A stretch of 64,000 nucleotides of DNA. Origin: Eutreptiella sp. 'Long Island Sound 2002' (lineage: Eukaryota > Euglenozoa > Euglenophyceae > Eutreptiales > Eutreptiaceae). A program made the position numbers and the translations under genes. The DNA lies in NCBI GenBank assembly GCA_964036045.1, contig OZ038382.1, positions 107,902,578 to 107,966,577 on the forward strand, in the 5' to 3' direction. Below, piece by piece: positions 1 to 12,545 of the stretch (its first letter is position 1; every line of letters begins with the position of its first letter). The notes beneath the pieces were generated by a model. That model made no database searches and had not been told where the DNA came from. It saw only the letters and a program-made list of their open reading frames with translations.

Positions 1-2393
1 CAAGGTGGCTACATAACCCCTGCCGCCCTGGGGGGTCCCCACCGCTTTAGAGCGGGGGGTGGAATCAGAAGTGGCCCACAAGTGGGCAAGGTGGCTACAT
101 AACCTGCCGCCTTGGGGGTTCCCACCGTTTCAGAGCGGGGGGCAGAATGAGAAGTGGCCCACAAGTGGGCAAGGTGGCTATATAACCCCTGCCGCCTGGG
201 GAGTCCGCACTGCTTCAGAGCGGGGGGCAGAATCACAAGTGGCCCACAAGTGGGCAAGGTGGCTACATAACCCCTGCCGCGGGGGGGGTCCCTACCGCTT
301 CAGAGCGGGGGGCAGAATCAGAAGTTGCCCACAAGTGGGCAAGGTGGCTAAATAACCCCTGCCGCCTTGGGGGTCCCCACCGCTTCAGAGCGGGGGGCAG
401 AATCAGAAGTGGCCCACGAGTGGGCAAGGTGGCTACATAACCCCTGCCGCTTGGGGGGTCCCCACCGCTTCAGAGCGGGGGGCAGATTCAGAAGTGGCCC
501 ACATGTGGGCAACGGAGCTAAATAAGCCCTGCCGCCCTGGGGGGTCCGCATCGCTTCAAAGCGGGAGGCACAAAGCACAGGTGGCCCACAAGTGGGCAAG
601 GTGGCTACATAACCCCTGCCGCGGGGGGGGGGGTCCCTACCGCTCCAGAGCGGGGGGCAGAATCAGAAGTGGCCCACAAGTGGGCAAGGTGGCTAAATAA
701 CCCCTGCCGCTTGGGGGTCCCCACCGCTTCAGAGCGGGGGGCAGAATCTAAAGTGGCCCACGAGTGGGCAAGGTGGCTACATAACCCCTGCCGCTTGGGG
801 GGTCCCCACGGCTTCAGAGCGGGGGGCAGAATCAAAAGTGGCCCACAAGTGGGCAAGGTGGCTACATAGCCCCTGCCGCTTGGGGGGTCCCCATCGCTTC
901 AGAGCGGGGGGCAGATTCAGAAGTGGCCCACATGTGGGCAACGGAGCTAAATAAGCCCTGCCGCCCTGGGGGGTCCGCATCGCTTCAAAGCGGGGGGCAG
1001 AAACCACAGGTGGCCCACAAGTGGGCAAGGTGGCTACATAACCCCTGCCGCCCTGGGGGGTCCCCACCGCTTTAGAGCGGGGGGTGGAATCAGAAGTGGC
1101 CCACAAGTGGGCAAGGTGGCTACATAACCTGCCGCCTTGGGGGTTCCCACCGTTTCAGAGCGGGGGGCAGAATGAGAAGTGGCCCACAAGTGGGCAAGGT
1201 GGCTACATAACCTGCCGCCTTGGGGGTTCCCACCGCTTACGAGCGGGGGGCAGAATCAGAAGTGGCCCACGAGTGGGCAAGGTGGCTACATAACCCCTGC
1301 CGCTTGGGGGGTCCCCACGGCTTCAGAGCGGGGGGCAGATTCAGAAGTGGCCCACAAGTGGGCAAGGTGGCTAAATAAACCCTGCCGCCCTTGGGGGTCC
1401 CCATCGCTTCAGAGCAGGAGGCACAAAGCACAGGTGGCCCACAAGTGGGCAAGGTGGCTACATAACCCCTGCCGCGGGGGGGGTCCCTACCGCTTCAGAG
1501 CGGGGGGCAGAATCAGAAGTGGCCCACAAGTGGGCAAGGTGGCTAAATAACCCCTGCCGCTTGGGGGGTCCCCACGGCTTCAGAGCGGGGGGCAGAATCA
1601 AAAGTGGCCCACAAGTGGGCAAGGTGGCTACATAGCCCCTGCCGCTTGGGGGGTCCCCACCGCTTCAGAGCGGGGGGCAGATTCAGAAGTGGCCCACATG
1701 TGGGCAACGGAGCTAAATAAGCCCTGCCGCCCTGGGGGGTCCCCATCGCTTCAGAGCGGGGGGCAGAAACCACAGGTGGCCCACAAGTGGGCAAGGTGGC
1801 TACATAACCCCTGCCGCCCTGGGGGGTCCCCACCGCTTTACAGCGGGGGGTGGAATCAGAAGTGGCCCACAAGTGGGCAAGGTGGCTACATAACCTGCCG
1901 CCTTGGGGGTTCCCACCGTTTCAGAGCGGGGGGCAGAATGAGAAGTGGCCCACAAGTGGGCAAGGTGGCTATATAACCCCTGCCGCCTGGGGAGTCCGCA
2001 CTGCTTCAGAGCGGGGGGCAGAATCACAAGTGGCCCACAAGTGGGCAAGGTGGCTACATAACCCCTGCCGCGTGGGGGTCTCCACCGCTTCAGAGAGGGG
2101 GGCAGAATCAGAAGTGGCCCACAAGTGGGAAAGATGGCTACATAACCCCTGCCGCCTGGGGGGTCCCCACCGCTCTAGAGCGGGGGGCAGAATTAGAGGT
2201 GGCCTGCAAGTGGGCAAGGTGGCTAAATAACCCCTGCCCCCCTGGGGGTCCCCACCGCTTCAGAGCGGGGGGTAGAATCACAGGTGGCCCACAAGTGGGC
2301 AAGGTGGCTACATAACCCTTACCACCTGGGGGGTCCCCACTGCTTCAGAGCAGGGGGCAGAATCAGAAGTGGCCGACAAGTTGGCAAGGTGGT
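1..2393. repeat. Satellite array, about 86-bp units
   Basis: Head-to-tail units of about 83-87 bp, roughly 27-28 copies, starting at the window edge. Each unit holds GTGGCCCACAAGTGGGCAAG, then GGTGGCTACATAACC, a G-run, GGTCCCCACCGCTTCAGAGC and GGGGGGCAGAATCAGAAG. GTGGCCCACAAGTGGGC and CCGCTTCAGAGCGG are partly self-complementary. Variant units recur in blocks: the CTTTAGAGCGGGGGGTGG variant is near 45 and 1070, with a near-identical form near 1835, and the ACATGTGGGCAACGGAGC variant is near 503, 929 and 1697. That gives higher-order spacings of about 1024, 768 and 426 bp. Units near multiples of 3 keep several frames open by accident, so the apparent ORFs here are not genes. Confidence 0.95.
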
Positions 2394-2745
2394 GCCAGGG
2401 CAGAGGATATGAAGGTGCCACTACCTGGCGTGGAGTATCGAGATGGCATACGTGATTGCGGAGCAGCATGATGGGGGATGGTTTAGTTGGCGGACTTCTC
2501 CCATCCCCACTCCCTGTCAATGAGGCAACCAAGTTTGCACGTGTGTTGCCAAAAGCTGCTACTTCCCTTCTGCTTCTACCTCATTGTTGTAGCCCATCCA
2601 TACCCTTACCCCACAATATCATGCCGCCGTATGGTCTTCCACCCGCCTTGTGAGAAGCAACTTCTTCACCGAACAGAGTTAAAGGGGGGACCTCACCCTC
2701 ATTCAAATGAACAGAAGGAAGGTGCACCCACCAATGTGCCCATTT
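2394..2745. other. Unique sequence after the satellite
   Basis: The satellite stops in mid-unit near 2393. The following 350 bases show no recognisable gene, RNA or repeat. Short open frames occur on both strands without protein-like composition. Confidence 0.5.
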
Positions 2746-4262
2746 AACCCTGCCAGACGGCTATCTTATCGCTGGTAGGCATATGGGCGGCATCCAGCTT
2801 GCTCGAAGCCCCAGCAACAGGCAGCACCTGGGCAACCCCCTCACACCAATGTGTGCCATGCATAGGTTTGTTTATATAGGGGACGTAGAGGAAGGGGCAT
2901 AGATGTCACTACTACCGCTATTTTTCACAGCATCGCCATGCTGAAACGTCCCACACAATGGTCCCGGAGTCCCCCCCCCCCAGGGAATTGGGTCCGAGTT
3001 GCACGTCTTATATTACCGACCCTTTACCCCCACAAGTCGGGGTACCCCCACTTTGTTTTTCGATCTGGCCGCCTCGCGCCATCTAGGCTAGAACGAAATG
3101 GGGTCTTCTAGCGTGTTCCTAGGGCCACCTCTCTTGAAGGTTTAATCTTCCGGTGCATATATGAGTGTCTAGAAACCACCTGACCCGAAAAGGAAAGAAC
3201 CAAAAAGACGGATATTTCAAGCGTCAAAACGCCAAGCATCGCCACCATAAACAAAGCAAGCTAGAAGGTAGCGTGTGACTTCAAAAGCACACAGCACATG
3301 CACTCAACGAAATTCAAGCCACGGTGGACGTGCACCTGTGTGTCCTTGCAAAAGGAATAAGATTAGATGTGTGTTTGTGTTCTTGAGATGCGGGCAATTG
3401 AGCAACGGGCAAAGAGGGATTCACGTCCAAAAAGCTGAAGCCCCCTTGAGGTCCAGCCATACCCGGCTTGAGGGGAAGATGCACCAGGTACACTGAGTGC
3501 AAATAGCAGATGTCATGGGGGGAGAATGGAGATGGGTGCACAACGCACACACCGTCAATAGGGCATGACAACCCAGGCTTGCATTTTGTCCGGTTGTAGA
3601 GTGAACACCCGGGCCAGGGTGCGCGTTCCTCTACTGGAAACTTGACAATCTAAAGGCTACCTTTCAGTAGTGCCATGTGATGTCTTCTGTAGGACGCAAA
3701 GGTTACAGGGATGGTTTAGTGATGTTGAGATTTCGTGGGATCAACGGAATTTTTTGCTCGGTAAGAAACACGACGGTCTGTTACATATGTGAGCCGCGCA
3801 ATGCCGAATGGCTACGTGACCCGTCAGACCCCCCCATGTCCACGGTATTGAGCAGCGAGCCTGAGTTCATCTTTGTGCCCCTTTTTCTTGTGGTGCGATC
3901 ATGTTGAAATTCTCTGCCTTTGCACGTGTACTTACCGCCCTTGTGCTACTTGCGCCACGTCTGTATACCGAAGGCAATGCGGACCTGGTCTATTCGAATA
4001 AGATGGAAAAGTGTAGATGGTCACCAAATTGCACAACTTCCTCCCCCTCTCTTGTTTGCAACACACAAGCTTGCGTACGTGCAACCCAATGGATTTCGTG
4101 TCCGGATGATGCATGCTCTTCCAGAGAACAACCAAGCAAAATACCAAAACGCCGTACTGCTTATGTTATTTTGGAAAATGGATCACCCTAGAATCAAAAT
4201 CATCACGGCAAACCCCTATCCATACTCGTGGGGCCAGGGTTTGTTTTTCACCATTACACCGT
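2746..4262. repeat. Long repeat LR1, copy a (diverged)
   Basis: Two blocks match later sequence. The 2746-2975 block (GTGTGCCATGCATAGG, then GGAAGGGGCATAG and a poly-C run) corresponds to 7871-8105. The 3680-4215 block (GGATGGTTTAGTGATGTTGAG, ACACACAAGCTTGCG, GAACAACCAAGCAAAA) corresponds to 8150-8660. Similarity is clear but diverged, with many small indels. Open frames such as 3901-4191 are not preserved between copies, so I treat this as an old non-coding or dead repeat. Between the blocks (2980-3680) I see nothing recognisable. Confidence 0.7.
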
Positions 4263-5171
4263 TTTGAAGTCACATTGGAGTTGAAGAAAATGCGGTTCTA
4301 GCGACGTTCTCGCCAGCGCAGTGGCGCTCGCTAGAATGTCGCTACAACGCTTCACTGAACGATGCTAGAACGATGTCAATTAATGCCCCGCCACTCCTCA
4401 AACAGAAGATGCCCAAGTTGCGATGCTTGACTGGATTCACGAACCGCCAGACCGCCCCCCCCACCCTCCGGTTGGGCCTGTTAGCCCCCCACCGCATAGG
4501 TCACTTGGAAAATGACACAGCGGGCCGACGCCGGGTCACGTGGTGGTGGATTAGCCCGATTAACCCGGCTAACAAGGTTAGCCCCTGAGCCCCCCTCTCC
4601 ACCTTTCGCGAGTCGCGACACGGAGGCTACCCCTCGTGCGTGGCGGGGTGTTGCCAGGGCGCATCCTTCCTCCCGGCACCCCCCTCCTCTCGTGTCCTCT
4701 TCCTTCTCACCCCCCCTGTCACCCCTCTTCCCCTTGTTGTCACCCCAGCCTCCGTCGCCATGTGTGTCGTCACCATCTCTCTCCTCCAAGGTCCCCCGAA
4801 GGTAGGCCTTGGCCACCTCCCGTGTGAGGAAGAGGAGGTCCCCTCGCACCCGGAAGCCCGCCCCCACCACCTCTCTTCCTCTTCTTCCCCCTCTTCCCGT
4901 ATGCCTCAACAGTGGCCTTGCATGTCTCACCCGTAGTGTGGGCGGAAGGGGCGGTGTCTACATATTGCACGGCATTGTTGGATTACCGTTGTGCTAGGGC
5001 GCATGATAGCACCCACGTGGCCAAATGATGGCCCACCCGCTCATCCCTGAGGCCCATACCCCCTTTCAAGTCCCGTAGTGCCTTAGACAATAGGGAAGTA
5101 TCCTCCCCGGTGGAGGAGGGAGCAAGGGGGAAAGTGGAGAGGTGTTTCATTGTAGAACTACGAAGTATCTA

Positions 5172-5208
<37 letters not shown>

Positions 5209-5210
5209 TA
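4263..5210. other. GC-rich insert between LR1 copies, with (GA)n
   Basis: This stretch has no counterpart in LR1 copy c and looks like inserted sequence. 4440-4940 is very pyrimidine-rich on the plus strand (CCTCTTCCTT-like composition). That composition opens frames on both strands, including a minus-strand frame at 4481-4930 of 149 residues rich in Gly, Arg, Glu and Asp. Low complexity explains these frames, although a charged low-complexity protein cannot be excluded. A GA dinucleotide run of about 16 units lies at 5173-5206. Confidence 0.5.
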
Positions 5211-5899
5211 TGGCACAATGTACTATGGGCAACAGCAAGCATGCACGGCGCGACAACGAAGAAAATGGCACTTCTTGGTTCATGATATCTCGTTGTAGTA
5301 TTGATCTAGTCTAGCCTAGAACGTTCCAGCGAAGCGTTCTCGTCTAGACTGAAATTGGGGGTTCAGGCCTATTCCTAGGGGGTGCGCATTTTCATACTGA
5401 GATATCATGGCGCTGTACACACGCATCAAGTTAAACCACTCAAAGCTTTGCTGTGTAGTCCACGACGCTTGATGCTAGGCTTCCGTTTGTTTTACATCAT
5501 GCAGCTTTCTTTGAATTTTCAAAAACAGTTTCACAGCCGGACGATACCTTCTCTCATGGCCCGTGTGTACCGGATTTTTCGCCATGGGGACACTACTAGG
5601 ACGCCTAAGCACGATTTGTTGCTGAATTTATACTCATGCTATTCAGCCTCTTGATTGGAGTGGATAGTGGGACCACAAATTTTGAAATTTTTCAGACGAG
5701 GTTATTTTCTTTATATTTCAGAACGAAAGGAACCCAAACTAGCGCCGCATGCACGCCGCGGGCTAGTGCGCGCAAGTTGTGGTGGCTGTGGTTTTCTTCT
5801 CCACACTGTGCTGCAGTGTGTTATACTATGCTCCATATACGGTGAATGTATGCTTCTAGTTCGTGCATTCATAAATCATGAGGGGCTTGTCCGCCCGAA
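5211..5899. other. Unassigned stretch between LR1 copies
   Basis: No gene or RNA recognised. An imperfect inverted repeat built on CTAGAACG and CGTTCTCG lies near 5311-5352; related CTAGAACG motifs occur near 3090 and 4365. Open frames at 5382-5654 and 5655-5912 lack coding character. Confidence 0.4.
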
Positions 5900-7870
5900 A
5901 CAAGTTTCTTGATTTTACATGTGTGCAGCCCTCTTGCGCTTTCATTGTGCCTACCTTGAGGTTGGTCTTCACTGTCACCAAAGGCATATTACTTTGCCTC
6001 TCGAATTTCCATCCCGCACCTTTACGTGCGCCGCATGTATACGATGAAGTTGATATACACATGGTCTAGTCGGGGACGATAGGGAAAATGCAAATAGTCA
6101 CCAATGTGCAGACCATTCTGGCCCTTATCGTGTGGAACACAAAGCGCGTGTGTTCCTGCAACTTAACAAATGTCGAGTTTGCATGATACATGTTCTCCCC
6201 CGGGTTAATGAAGTAACAAGCAACAAAGCTGTATTACATATCTTTCTGGCAAAGTGGACCAATGTAGAATTTACATCATTGCGGCAACCCTAACTCACAC
6301 GGTACGGCTAGCAATGAGCCTTGAGATTGTCTTGTTTTTGTAGACCAACACACACCCCAGGAGAACAGGCGACGACAACGAGAGGATGGTTGAGAGGGAT
6401 ATGATGGCTAGTTGATTCTGAAGGACCATCGCGGTCGGAACCTCCCCACCCAGATCTTCACCCAAGAGATGTTGAAGGAACGGCTCGCCCACTGCCTCTA
6501 TACTCCCAAAAAGGTGGTTGTGACAAAGATACCCCTGTTTCCACCACTTTCTTTAGTCCACGAACCGCACCACATTATGGAACAAATTTTCGTGCGTGAT
6601 CATCAAAAATGTGGATGCAGAACTTCCCCAGCCCGTTTGCATGTTTGTCACACGTGCGCGGACAACCGCCCACACTTGGCATACCACCTAGGGGACAATG
6701 CAAGAGGGAGCTCTCGGGAGGAGGTTCCTTGTGAAACATACACATGATACATAAGCCCATTCAACGGCAATTTCTTCGACATGAGTTTTAGACTGCGAAC
6801 ACACCACCATAGATTATTGTGGGGACCGGAATTCTGCCTCTTCCAGGAACTGGTGGCAACTTCGGAGGCACCTAGCAAAGAGCAAGGGTCCCTACCTCAC
6901 CTCTAGCAACATGCCCGTCACTGGATCACGGACATTGAAAGGATTGCACAACAACGGATGGCGCACAGGTGCGGGCACCGAAGAATGCACCCTGAGCGAT
7001 GATCTCCGTGTGAACCAAAGGAAAGATGAAACAAGCACCGCTTTGTATTGCTCTCTAGGACAATTCGGCATGTGGCCTTGGGCTACCGTCAAGTTATTCG
7101 ACCTTCATTGCAAACCCTCAACGATGATCTGCATAGGAACCACATGCAAAACACCGCTCTTCATTGCACTTATTGGACCACGAGACAAGTGTATACTACC
7201 TCACCCGGGGATACCGTCAACACCGAAGGATGATCCATTATATATACAAGTGCGTTTGTAGGCGCAATGCTTAGTCAAGCAGTAGCTATGTTTTCTAGGC
7301 CTGCTTACTCCATTGGCCCTTGTCCCAATTTGTTTTATTGGAGATTCCATCAACCCTTATCTTCTCTTTTCCATGTTCTTTGTGTGTGTAGGCGCAACGA
7401 TCTGTCATGGAGATATAGGCCGAGTGGGTTGGTCAGCCTTGTGTGATTGCCTTTTTTTCTGCTTGGAATTTCGTTGATGGTAGTCTTCTATCTCCCATTG
7501 GAACTGTGTTTATACGCACACCGATCTGTGGTGGGGTGCATTGTGTGGTCGGTGTACTCCGCAACCCGAAAAGTGTGTTTCCTATTTTCTTGTGCGACCC
7601 CCGACTCTCTCCATTTTGTCATCCTATTTGTGTGCCATGGGTAACAAAGGGCAGTATAGGCAGTGCAATGGGAATGGGAATCCCTTGTGTGTTGGGAATG
7701 ATTAGTGCCCAGAATGTGAGATTGTCCGTCAACTCAAAGCCTCATAATACTGCATGTAGTATGCAGCCTAGCCGGGATCCCAAAGCGTATGGAGTAGTGC
7801 GCCCTCACCCTCGCCCTCACCCTCATGTAGATGTAGAGAGGAAAGGTACAACCAGCACCGGCCCCACGTA
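5900..7870. repeat. Long repeat LR1, copy b
   Basis: Diverged copy of the sequence in copies a and c. GATAGGGAAAATGCAAATAG near 6080 matches GATAGGAAAATGCGAATAG near 8445. The block from 6240 (GGCAAAGTGGACCAATG) to 7640 runs parallel to 8615-10020, sharing GTTGAAGGAACGGCTCGCC, CCCCTGTTTCCACCACTT, CACGTGCGCGGACAACC and the run into ATTTTGTCATCCTATTTGTG. The order is conserved and no reading frame is shared, so this is a dead long repeat or old segmental duplication. Nothing points to a functional gene inside. Confidence 0.7.
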
Positions 7871-10045
7871 ACCCTACAACACCCCTATCCTATTGCTGGT
7901 AGCCATTGTAGTAACTATAGTAAGTCCGTGGGAGCCCACGCCTCAGGTAGCACCTGTGCGCCACCCCTGCACCTATGTGTGCCATGCATAGGTCTGTCTT
8001 TGTAGGGGATGCAAAGGAAGGGGCATAGGTGCTTTTGTTAGCGCTTCTTTCACGACATTGCCATGTCGAACTGTGCTGCACAATACTCCCGGAGTCCCTC
8101 CCCCGGGCCAATAGTGTCAACCTGCCCCCCCTGCCCCTCCCAAAATACAGAGGTTAGAGGGATGGTCTACTGATGTTGAGGACTGGTGGGATGAGCTCCA
8201 CCTTTTGCTAGGCTTTATAGCCCGCAACGTATGTGAGTAGAGGAGTGCTAAATTGTTGTGTCACCCGTCCAACTCCCGCTTGCCACCGATGTCCACCAAT
8301 GAGCCTAAGGTTAGTTGTACACCCCATTTTCCTATTGTGCGATTATCCGAGAATCCTCTGCCTTCGCACCCGTACTTCCCGGCCATGTTCTGCCTGCACC
8401 ACATGTATATATTGAAGCATGTGCGCACGTGATTTGGCCGGAGAAGATAGGAAAATGCGAATAGACACTAATGTGCACACCATTGTGCCCCCCTCTAGTC
8501 TGCATCTCAAATAGTGTGCGTGCATGCAATCCAACGGATTTTGTGTTTGCATCATGCATATTTCCCCCAAGAACAACCAAGCAAAAGGCAAAGCCATTAT
8601 ATTCTATAGTTTATTTCGCAAAGGAGACCAACTCAGAATGGAAATCATCACAGCAAGCCTTCAATTGCGTCTTGCCACAAACCTCATGTCTTACCATTGA
8701 CAAGTAGCCTTTGGATTGTCCTATTTCCCACACACCACCACACACCCGAGGACAGCAAGCTACAACAATTAGAGGATACGTCATAGGGGTACAACGCATT
8801 GTCGCATCTTAAGCAGCACTGCAATCTGAACCTCCCCACACTGAATTGGACCCAAGAGATGTTGAAGGAATGCCTTGGTGACTCCTTTTTTGTTCTCAAA
8901 AAGGCGGTTTTGCAAAAGATACCCCTGTTTCCACTGCTTGCATTCGGTCACAAACTAATACCCAATTTTCTCACCAAATTTCATGCGTCATCATCAACGA
9001 ATTGTATGCTGTAGATCCCCAGCCCGTTTGCGTGTCTGTCACATGTGCGCAGACAACCATCGTGCACCCACCGTACCACCTAAGGTGTGGTGCAAGAGTG
9101 AGCCCGTGGGATGAGGTTCCCTGTTGAACATACACACAATACGTGAGCCCACCCAACCGGCAATTCTTCGACGCAAGTTTTAAGCTGCAAATCCACGGGA
9201 GTAGCTTCCTATGGGGAGTATAATTTTGCGTGCTTGAGGAACTGTTGGCAACACGAAAGGCACCAAGGAAAAAGCACCCGTGTGTGCTCAAGCTCCAGGA
9301 ACATGCCGTCAACAGATCACGGACATTGAAACGATTAGACAGAAACAAATAGCACACATGCCCGGGCATAGAAGGATGCACCCTCAGCGATGATCTCCAT
9401 GGGAACCAAAGGCAACACGAAACAAGCAGTGCTCTGTACTGCACTCTACGACAAAGGGGCAAGTATGGCCTTGCGGTGCTGTCAAATATTTTGACCTTCC
9501 TTGCAAGCCATCAACGATGATCTCCATAGAAAGGAGAACAAAAACAACGCTCTTTACTCCCTTTGTGGGGCAATGGGGCAAGTTCGTCATGGCTCACCTT
9601 GGGGTATAGTTAACACCGAAGTTTAGTACATTCTACCCAATGGCATTTGTAGCGCAGTGCTTTGTCAGGTAGTAGCTATACTTTCCACACCTGCCCGTTT
9701 CATTGGCCCTTGTTCCAAGTTGTTTTATATGGGATTTTGTTGATGGTTATTTTCTCCCTCACCTTTTCACTTTGTGTAGAGGCGCTGCGGTCAATCATGA
9801 GGACATTGTCTGGGCCAGCTAGGTCGATCATGTGTTATTGGTTGCCATTTGTTTTGATGCGACTTTCGGTGATGGTGATCTTGTCTTCCCGTGGTAAATG
9901 GGTTTCTAGACGTTGTGGTCTGTAACAGAGTGTATTCTGTGGTCGGTGTGCTCCCATAGTCGAAAGCGTTGTCTCCTACTTTATTTTGCCACTCCATTTC
10001 GTCATATTGTTTGTGTGCCGTAGTCAACAAAGGGGAGTGCAACCA
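7871..10045. repeat. Long repeat LR1, copy c
   Basis: Third copy of LR1 in the same orientation and directly following copy b. It contains the 2746-like head, the 3680-like middle and the 6240-like tail in one continuous piece, so it probably best shows the original order. Minus-strand open frame 8971-9462 (163 residues) has no recognisable domain and its counterpart in copy b is broken, so I do not call it a gene. Confidence 0.7.
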
Positions 10046-11518
10046 ATTAGTAGTCCACGGAGTGTGCAGTGTATCACGACGGCAGCCATCTTGCCCTGCC
10101 GTTTTGCCTTCGCCCTCTTCTTGTCCATGTGGTCTAATGCCCTTGACGGCTGCAACTTTTGGGTTTTTCGGTTGATATTCATATTTGTGGCATCCTCACA
10201 CCTTTGGCGGAAGCCACACCCTTCTTCCAGAGTTCCTCCGCCTTCCGACGGGCGGCATCCTCCGGGATTCAATACCACGCAAGCCTAATGGATGTGCGAC
10301 CCAAAGTTTCTAGAAACCCCCTTGTGAAGTTTCATGTGTCATCCCCCCTAGGCATGCGAACACAAAAGCGCAAGGCTCTACAAGACCTCGACGTGTTCTT
10401 TGTAGATATTTTTTAGTACCCCCGCTTCCAAGTAACTAGTCGCGGGTTTGGCGCGTGAGGGGTGCGAGATTTGTCGGCATTGTGTAAAGGCCCTCGCCTT
10501 GAAGAAAAATTGTGTTTTTGTTGCACGTAGAGGCTTGATTGAGTATGCATGCCACCGTGCCGATAATTGGGAGTGTCTATGGTCCCAAACTTGACCCTCT
10601 TGTGGGAAGATGATGGAGGCAGTGTGCCCTGCGCTATGCACCGAAACGTGAGGAGCAGAGACCCGGGCAATGTCGGACGGGAGTGGCACTGCAACAACGT
10701 AGAGGAATTGAAGCCATGCGTTGTACAAGCAGGTGACAAGTAGTTAAATCGCCTCTCCATCGAGCCTCCAATAGCACTGTTTGCCTACATGCTGAGTAGC
10801 TTCGACGTTGCTACTTGACAGATATTCTGCATAATCCGAGCACTACTCGTTGGGTTTTGAGTTGATGGATCTCGGTCCGCTGCTCTGACCAGAAAACACA
10901 GGCAAACATCGCAAATCTGAACAAGAACAACAAAGGCAATTGCATGGAAGTGCATGGAAGAGAGGTAGGCTACAAAAAGAGCCCTGAGCTTTGCATGATA
11001 CCTTGCTCCTTTCGCTTCCACCCCGACTTGGCCTTGTACAGGATAATGTCCAACTACCCATTGCAATTCGCTGCTTGATCCCAAATCTCGGATGCCACGT
11101 TATCTTACAACCTCCGTTCTTTGGTGCCGAAATACTGCACACGTTGAGGTTTCGCCGCCTTCTTTCGTGTGACCGCCACTGACTCGCCATTTTTATGCCC
11201 TCTTGAAGTGTTTGTCATTGCCTTCTGCTGGTACTTCAAGGGTTTTGGTATGTAGGTTCTCCCTTTCCGTCAGCTCCTTCTTGTTTCTCCTATTAAGAAT
11301 GCCGGTGCATTGTTTAAGGCGGTTAGTTCAAAGGAAACGGTTATTGCCTTTATTGAGTGGGCATTGCATTTGACGGCATAATAAAGGAATCGCCGCTCTC
11401 CATGTCATTTTATTGAGCAATGGGAGATATCCGCATCCAGTTTTCAGCCACCTCGTTGCTACACAGTTGCTGTTGCTCAGGTATTTAATCTTGGCCAGTA
11501 GCTCCCTCTGTTGCATAA
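10046..11518. other. Unassigned region with short dispersed motifs
   Basis: No gene recognised. Near 10838-10870 there is one unit of the CACTACTCATTGGGCTTTGA family that is tandem at 15.2 and 19.4 kb. Overlapping open frames on both strands at 10378-10760 and 10785-11190 look like shadows. From about 11440 coding-like composition begins, probably belonging to the region that follows. Confidence 0.4.
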
Positions 11519-12178
11519 ACCTCGCTTCTTCCTCTTTACGCTGTTTGGCACCCCCAGAAGTATTGTACAACTCTTTTTTGCCGCCAATTTTATGTTCATT
11601 TCACTTATTTTTACCATGGTAGGCTATTTGCAGGTAGAATGGTTCGCATGCTCCCCCAGATTATTTACATTGAACTAGTTGGTGTTGTATTGGTTCATGT
11701 GGAGCATCGTTGGAACAATAGTGTGTACCAAAAGCTTTGTAACTTGCGCACCGTCCCGCCGCCACATTGTGCCGCCCATAAGGCGTTGTTGATGGAAGTA
11801 GAAGGTATGGTTGACTTGTTGTATGGTTATGCACCTGCGGTGTTTATTATCGGATGTCATCTTCGACACTGTGATTTGGGCTCTTATGCCAATTCTGATA
11901 CGTCCACAACGTTGTACTCCCGCTGCTTGCACGTTTTGATCCGTTTGACACTTGGGTAGGAGCATAAATTTGAGAATGCATGTACATTGATGGTGGCACC
12001 TCTTCTGAATTGCCATCCTTGGTTTTTAGGTTTATCCCGTTTGCCGTTCAACAAGAAGCCATGTGAAGGCATGCTCAGGCGTGTGGTAGCCAAGCTGGTC
12101 CATTATCTGCACATGGATAGGTTTGAGCAGGTAAATGACCTATTTGTACTTGTCAAACCCCCCGTAATGGTTAGATAA
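11519..12178 (+). CDS. Unrecognised coding segment with one in-frame TAG
   Basis: One frame stays open for about 220 codons except for a single TAG at 11957-11959, and ends in TAA. The residue mix is protein-like on both sides of the TAG, with aromatic and Cys/His-containing stretches such as HPQKYCTTLFCRQFY, YAPAVFIIGCHLRHCDLGS, LLNCHPWFLGLSRLPF and VAKLVHYLHMDRFEQVNDLF. The TAG sits in LTLG-TAG-EHKFEN, where Gln would fit. It has no good initiator Met and may begin as an internal exon or inside an older frame. I do not recognise the family; it is probably a transposon or host gene fragment. Confidence 0.5.
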
Positions 12179-12545
12179 GGCCTTGGCGTGTTGTAATCTC
12201 CGGAAAGAGTTGCCACAACTTGTTAACACTAGACTCCGAAGCGGTCCTCTAACAAGTAATCTATGGTTGACGATGTCTAGCCCGGTACCGTGCAGTTCTC
12301 GGGTTCAATACAAGTTCTAAGTTGAGCATTTGAATAATCTATTTCTTAGGACATTGTAGACCTTGGTAAGCCAAGTTGGTGTTTCACAAGATGTGTTGAC
12401 AGCCCTCACGCGTCACGACCCTCCCCCCCCCCACCGCCCCTCATGGACACTGCCGTGAAGGAAACTTGTAAAATGCTTCGGTGGTGCAACAACACAGCCC
12501 AGTACCAAGCACGCCGACGGTGCTTGCCTGCCTTGGACGAACGTG
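12179..12545. other. Unassigned, with poly-C run
   Basis: No gene seen. A poly-C run lies near 12422 and a G-run begins at about 12549. Confidence 0.4.

Noticed and set aside
1-2230. Many open frames of 66-126 codons on both strands
   Set aside because: They are a by-product of satellite units near multiples of three bases; the same protein is repeated and every frame is open.
1-2393. CRISPR or rDNA spacer array
   Set aside because: No spacer structure and no rRNA sequence nearby.
4481-4930. 149-residue minus-strand ORF as a gene
   Set aside because: Pyrimidine-rich DNA opens frames on both strands; the protein is low complexity. Mentioned in the insert entry only.
8971-9462. 163-residue minus-strand ORF as a gene
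   Set aside because: It lies in LR1 and the matching stretch of copy b is broken; no domain is visible.
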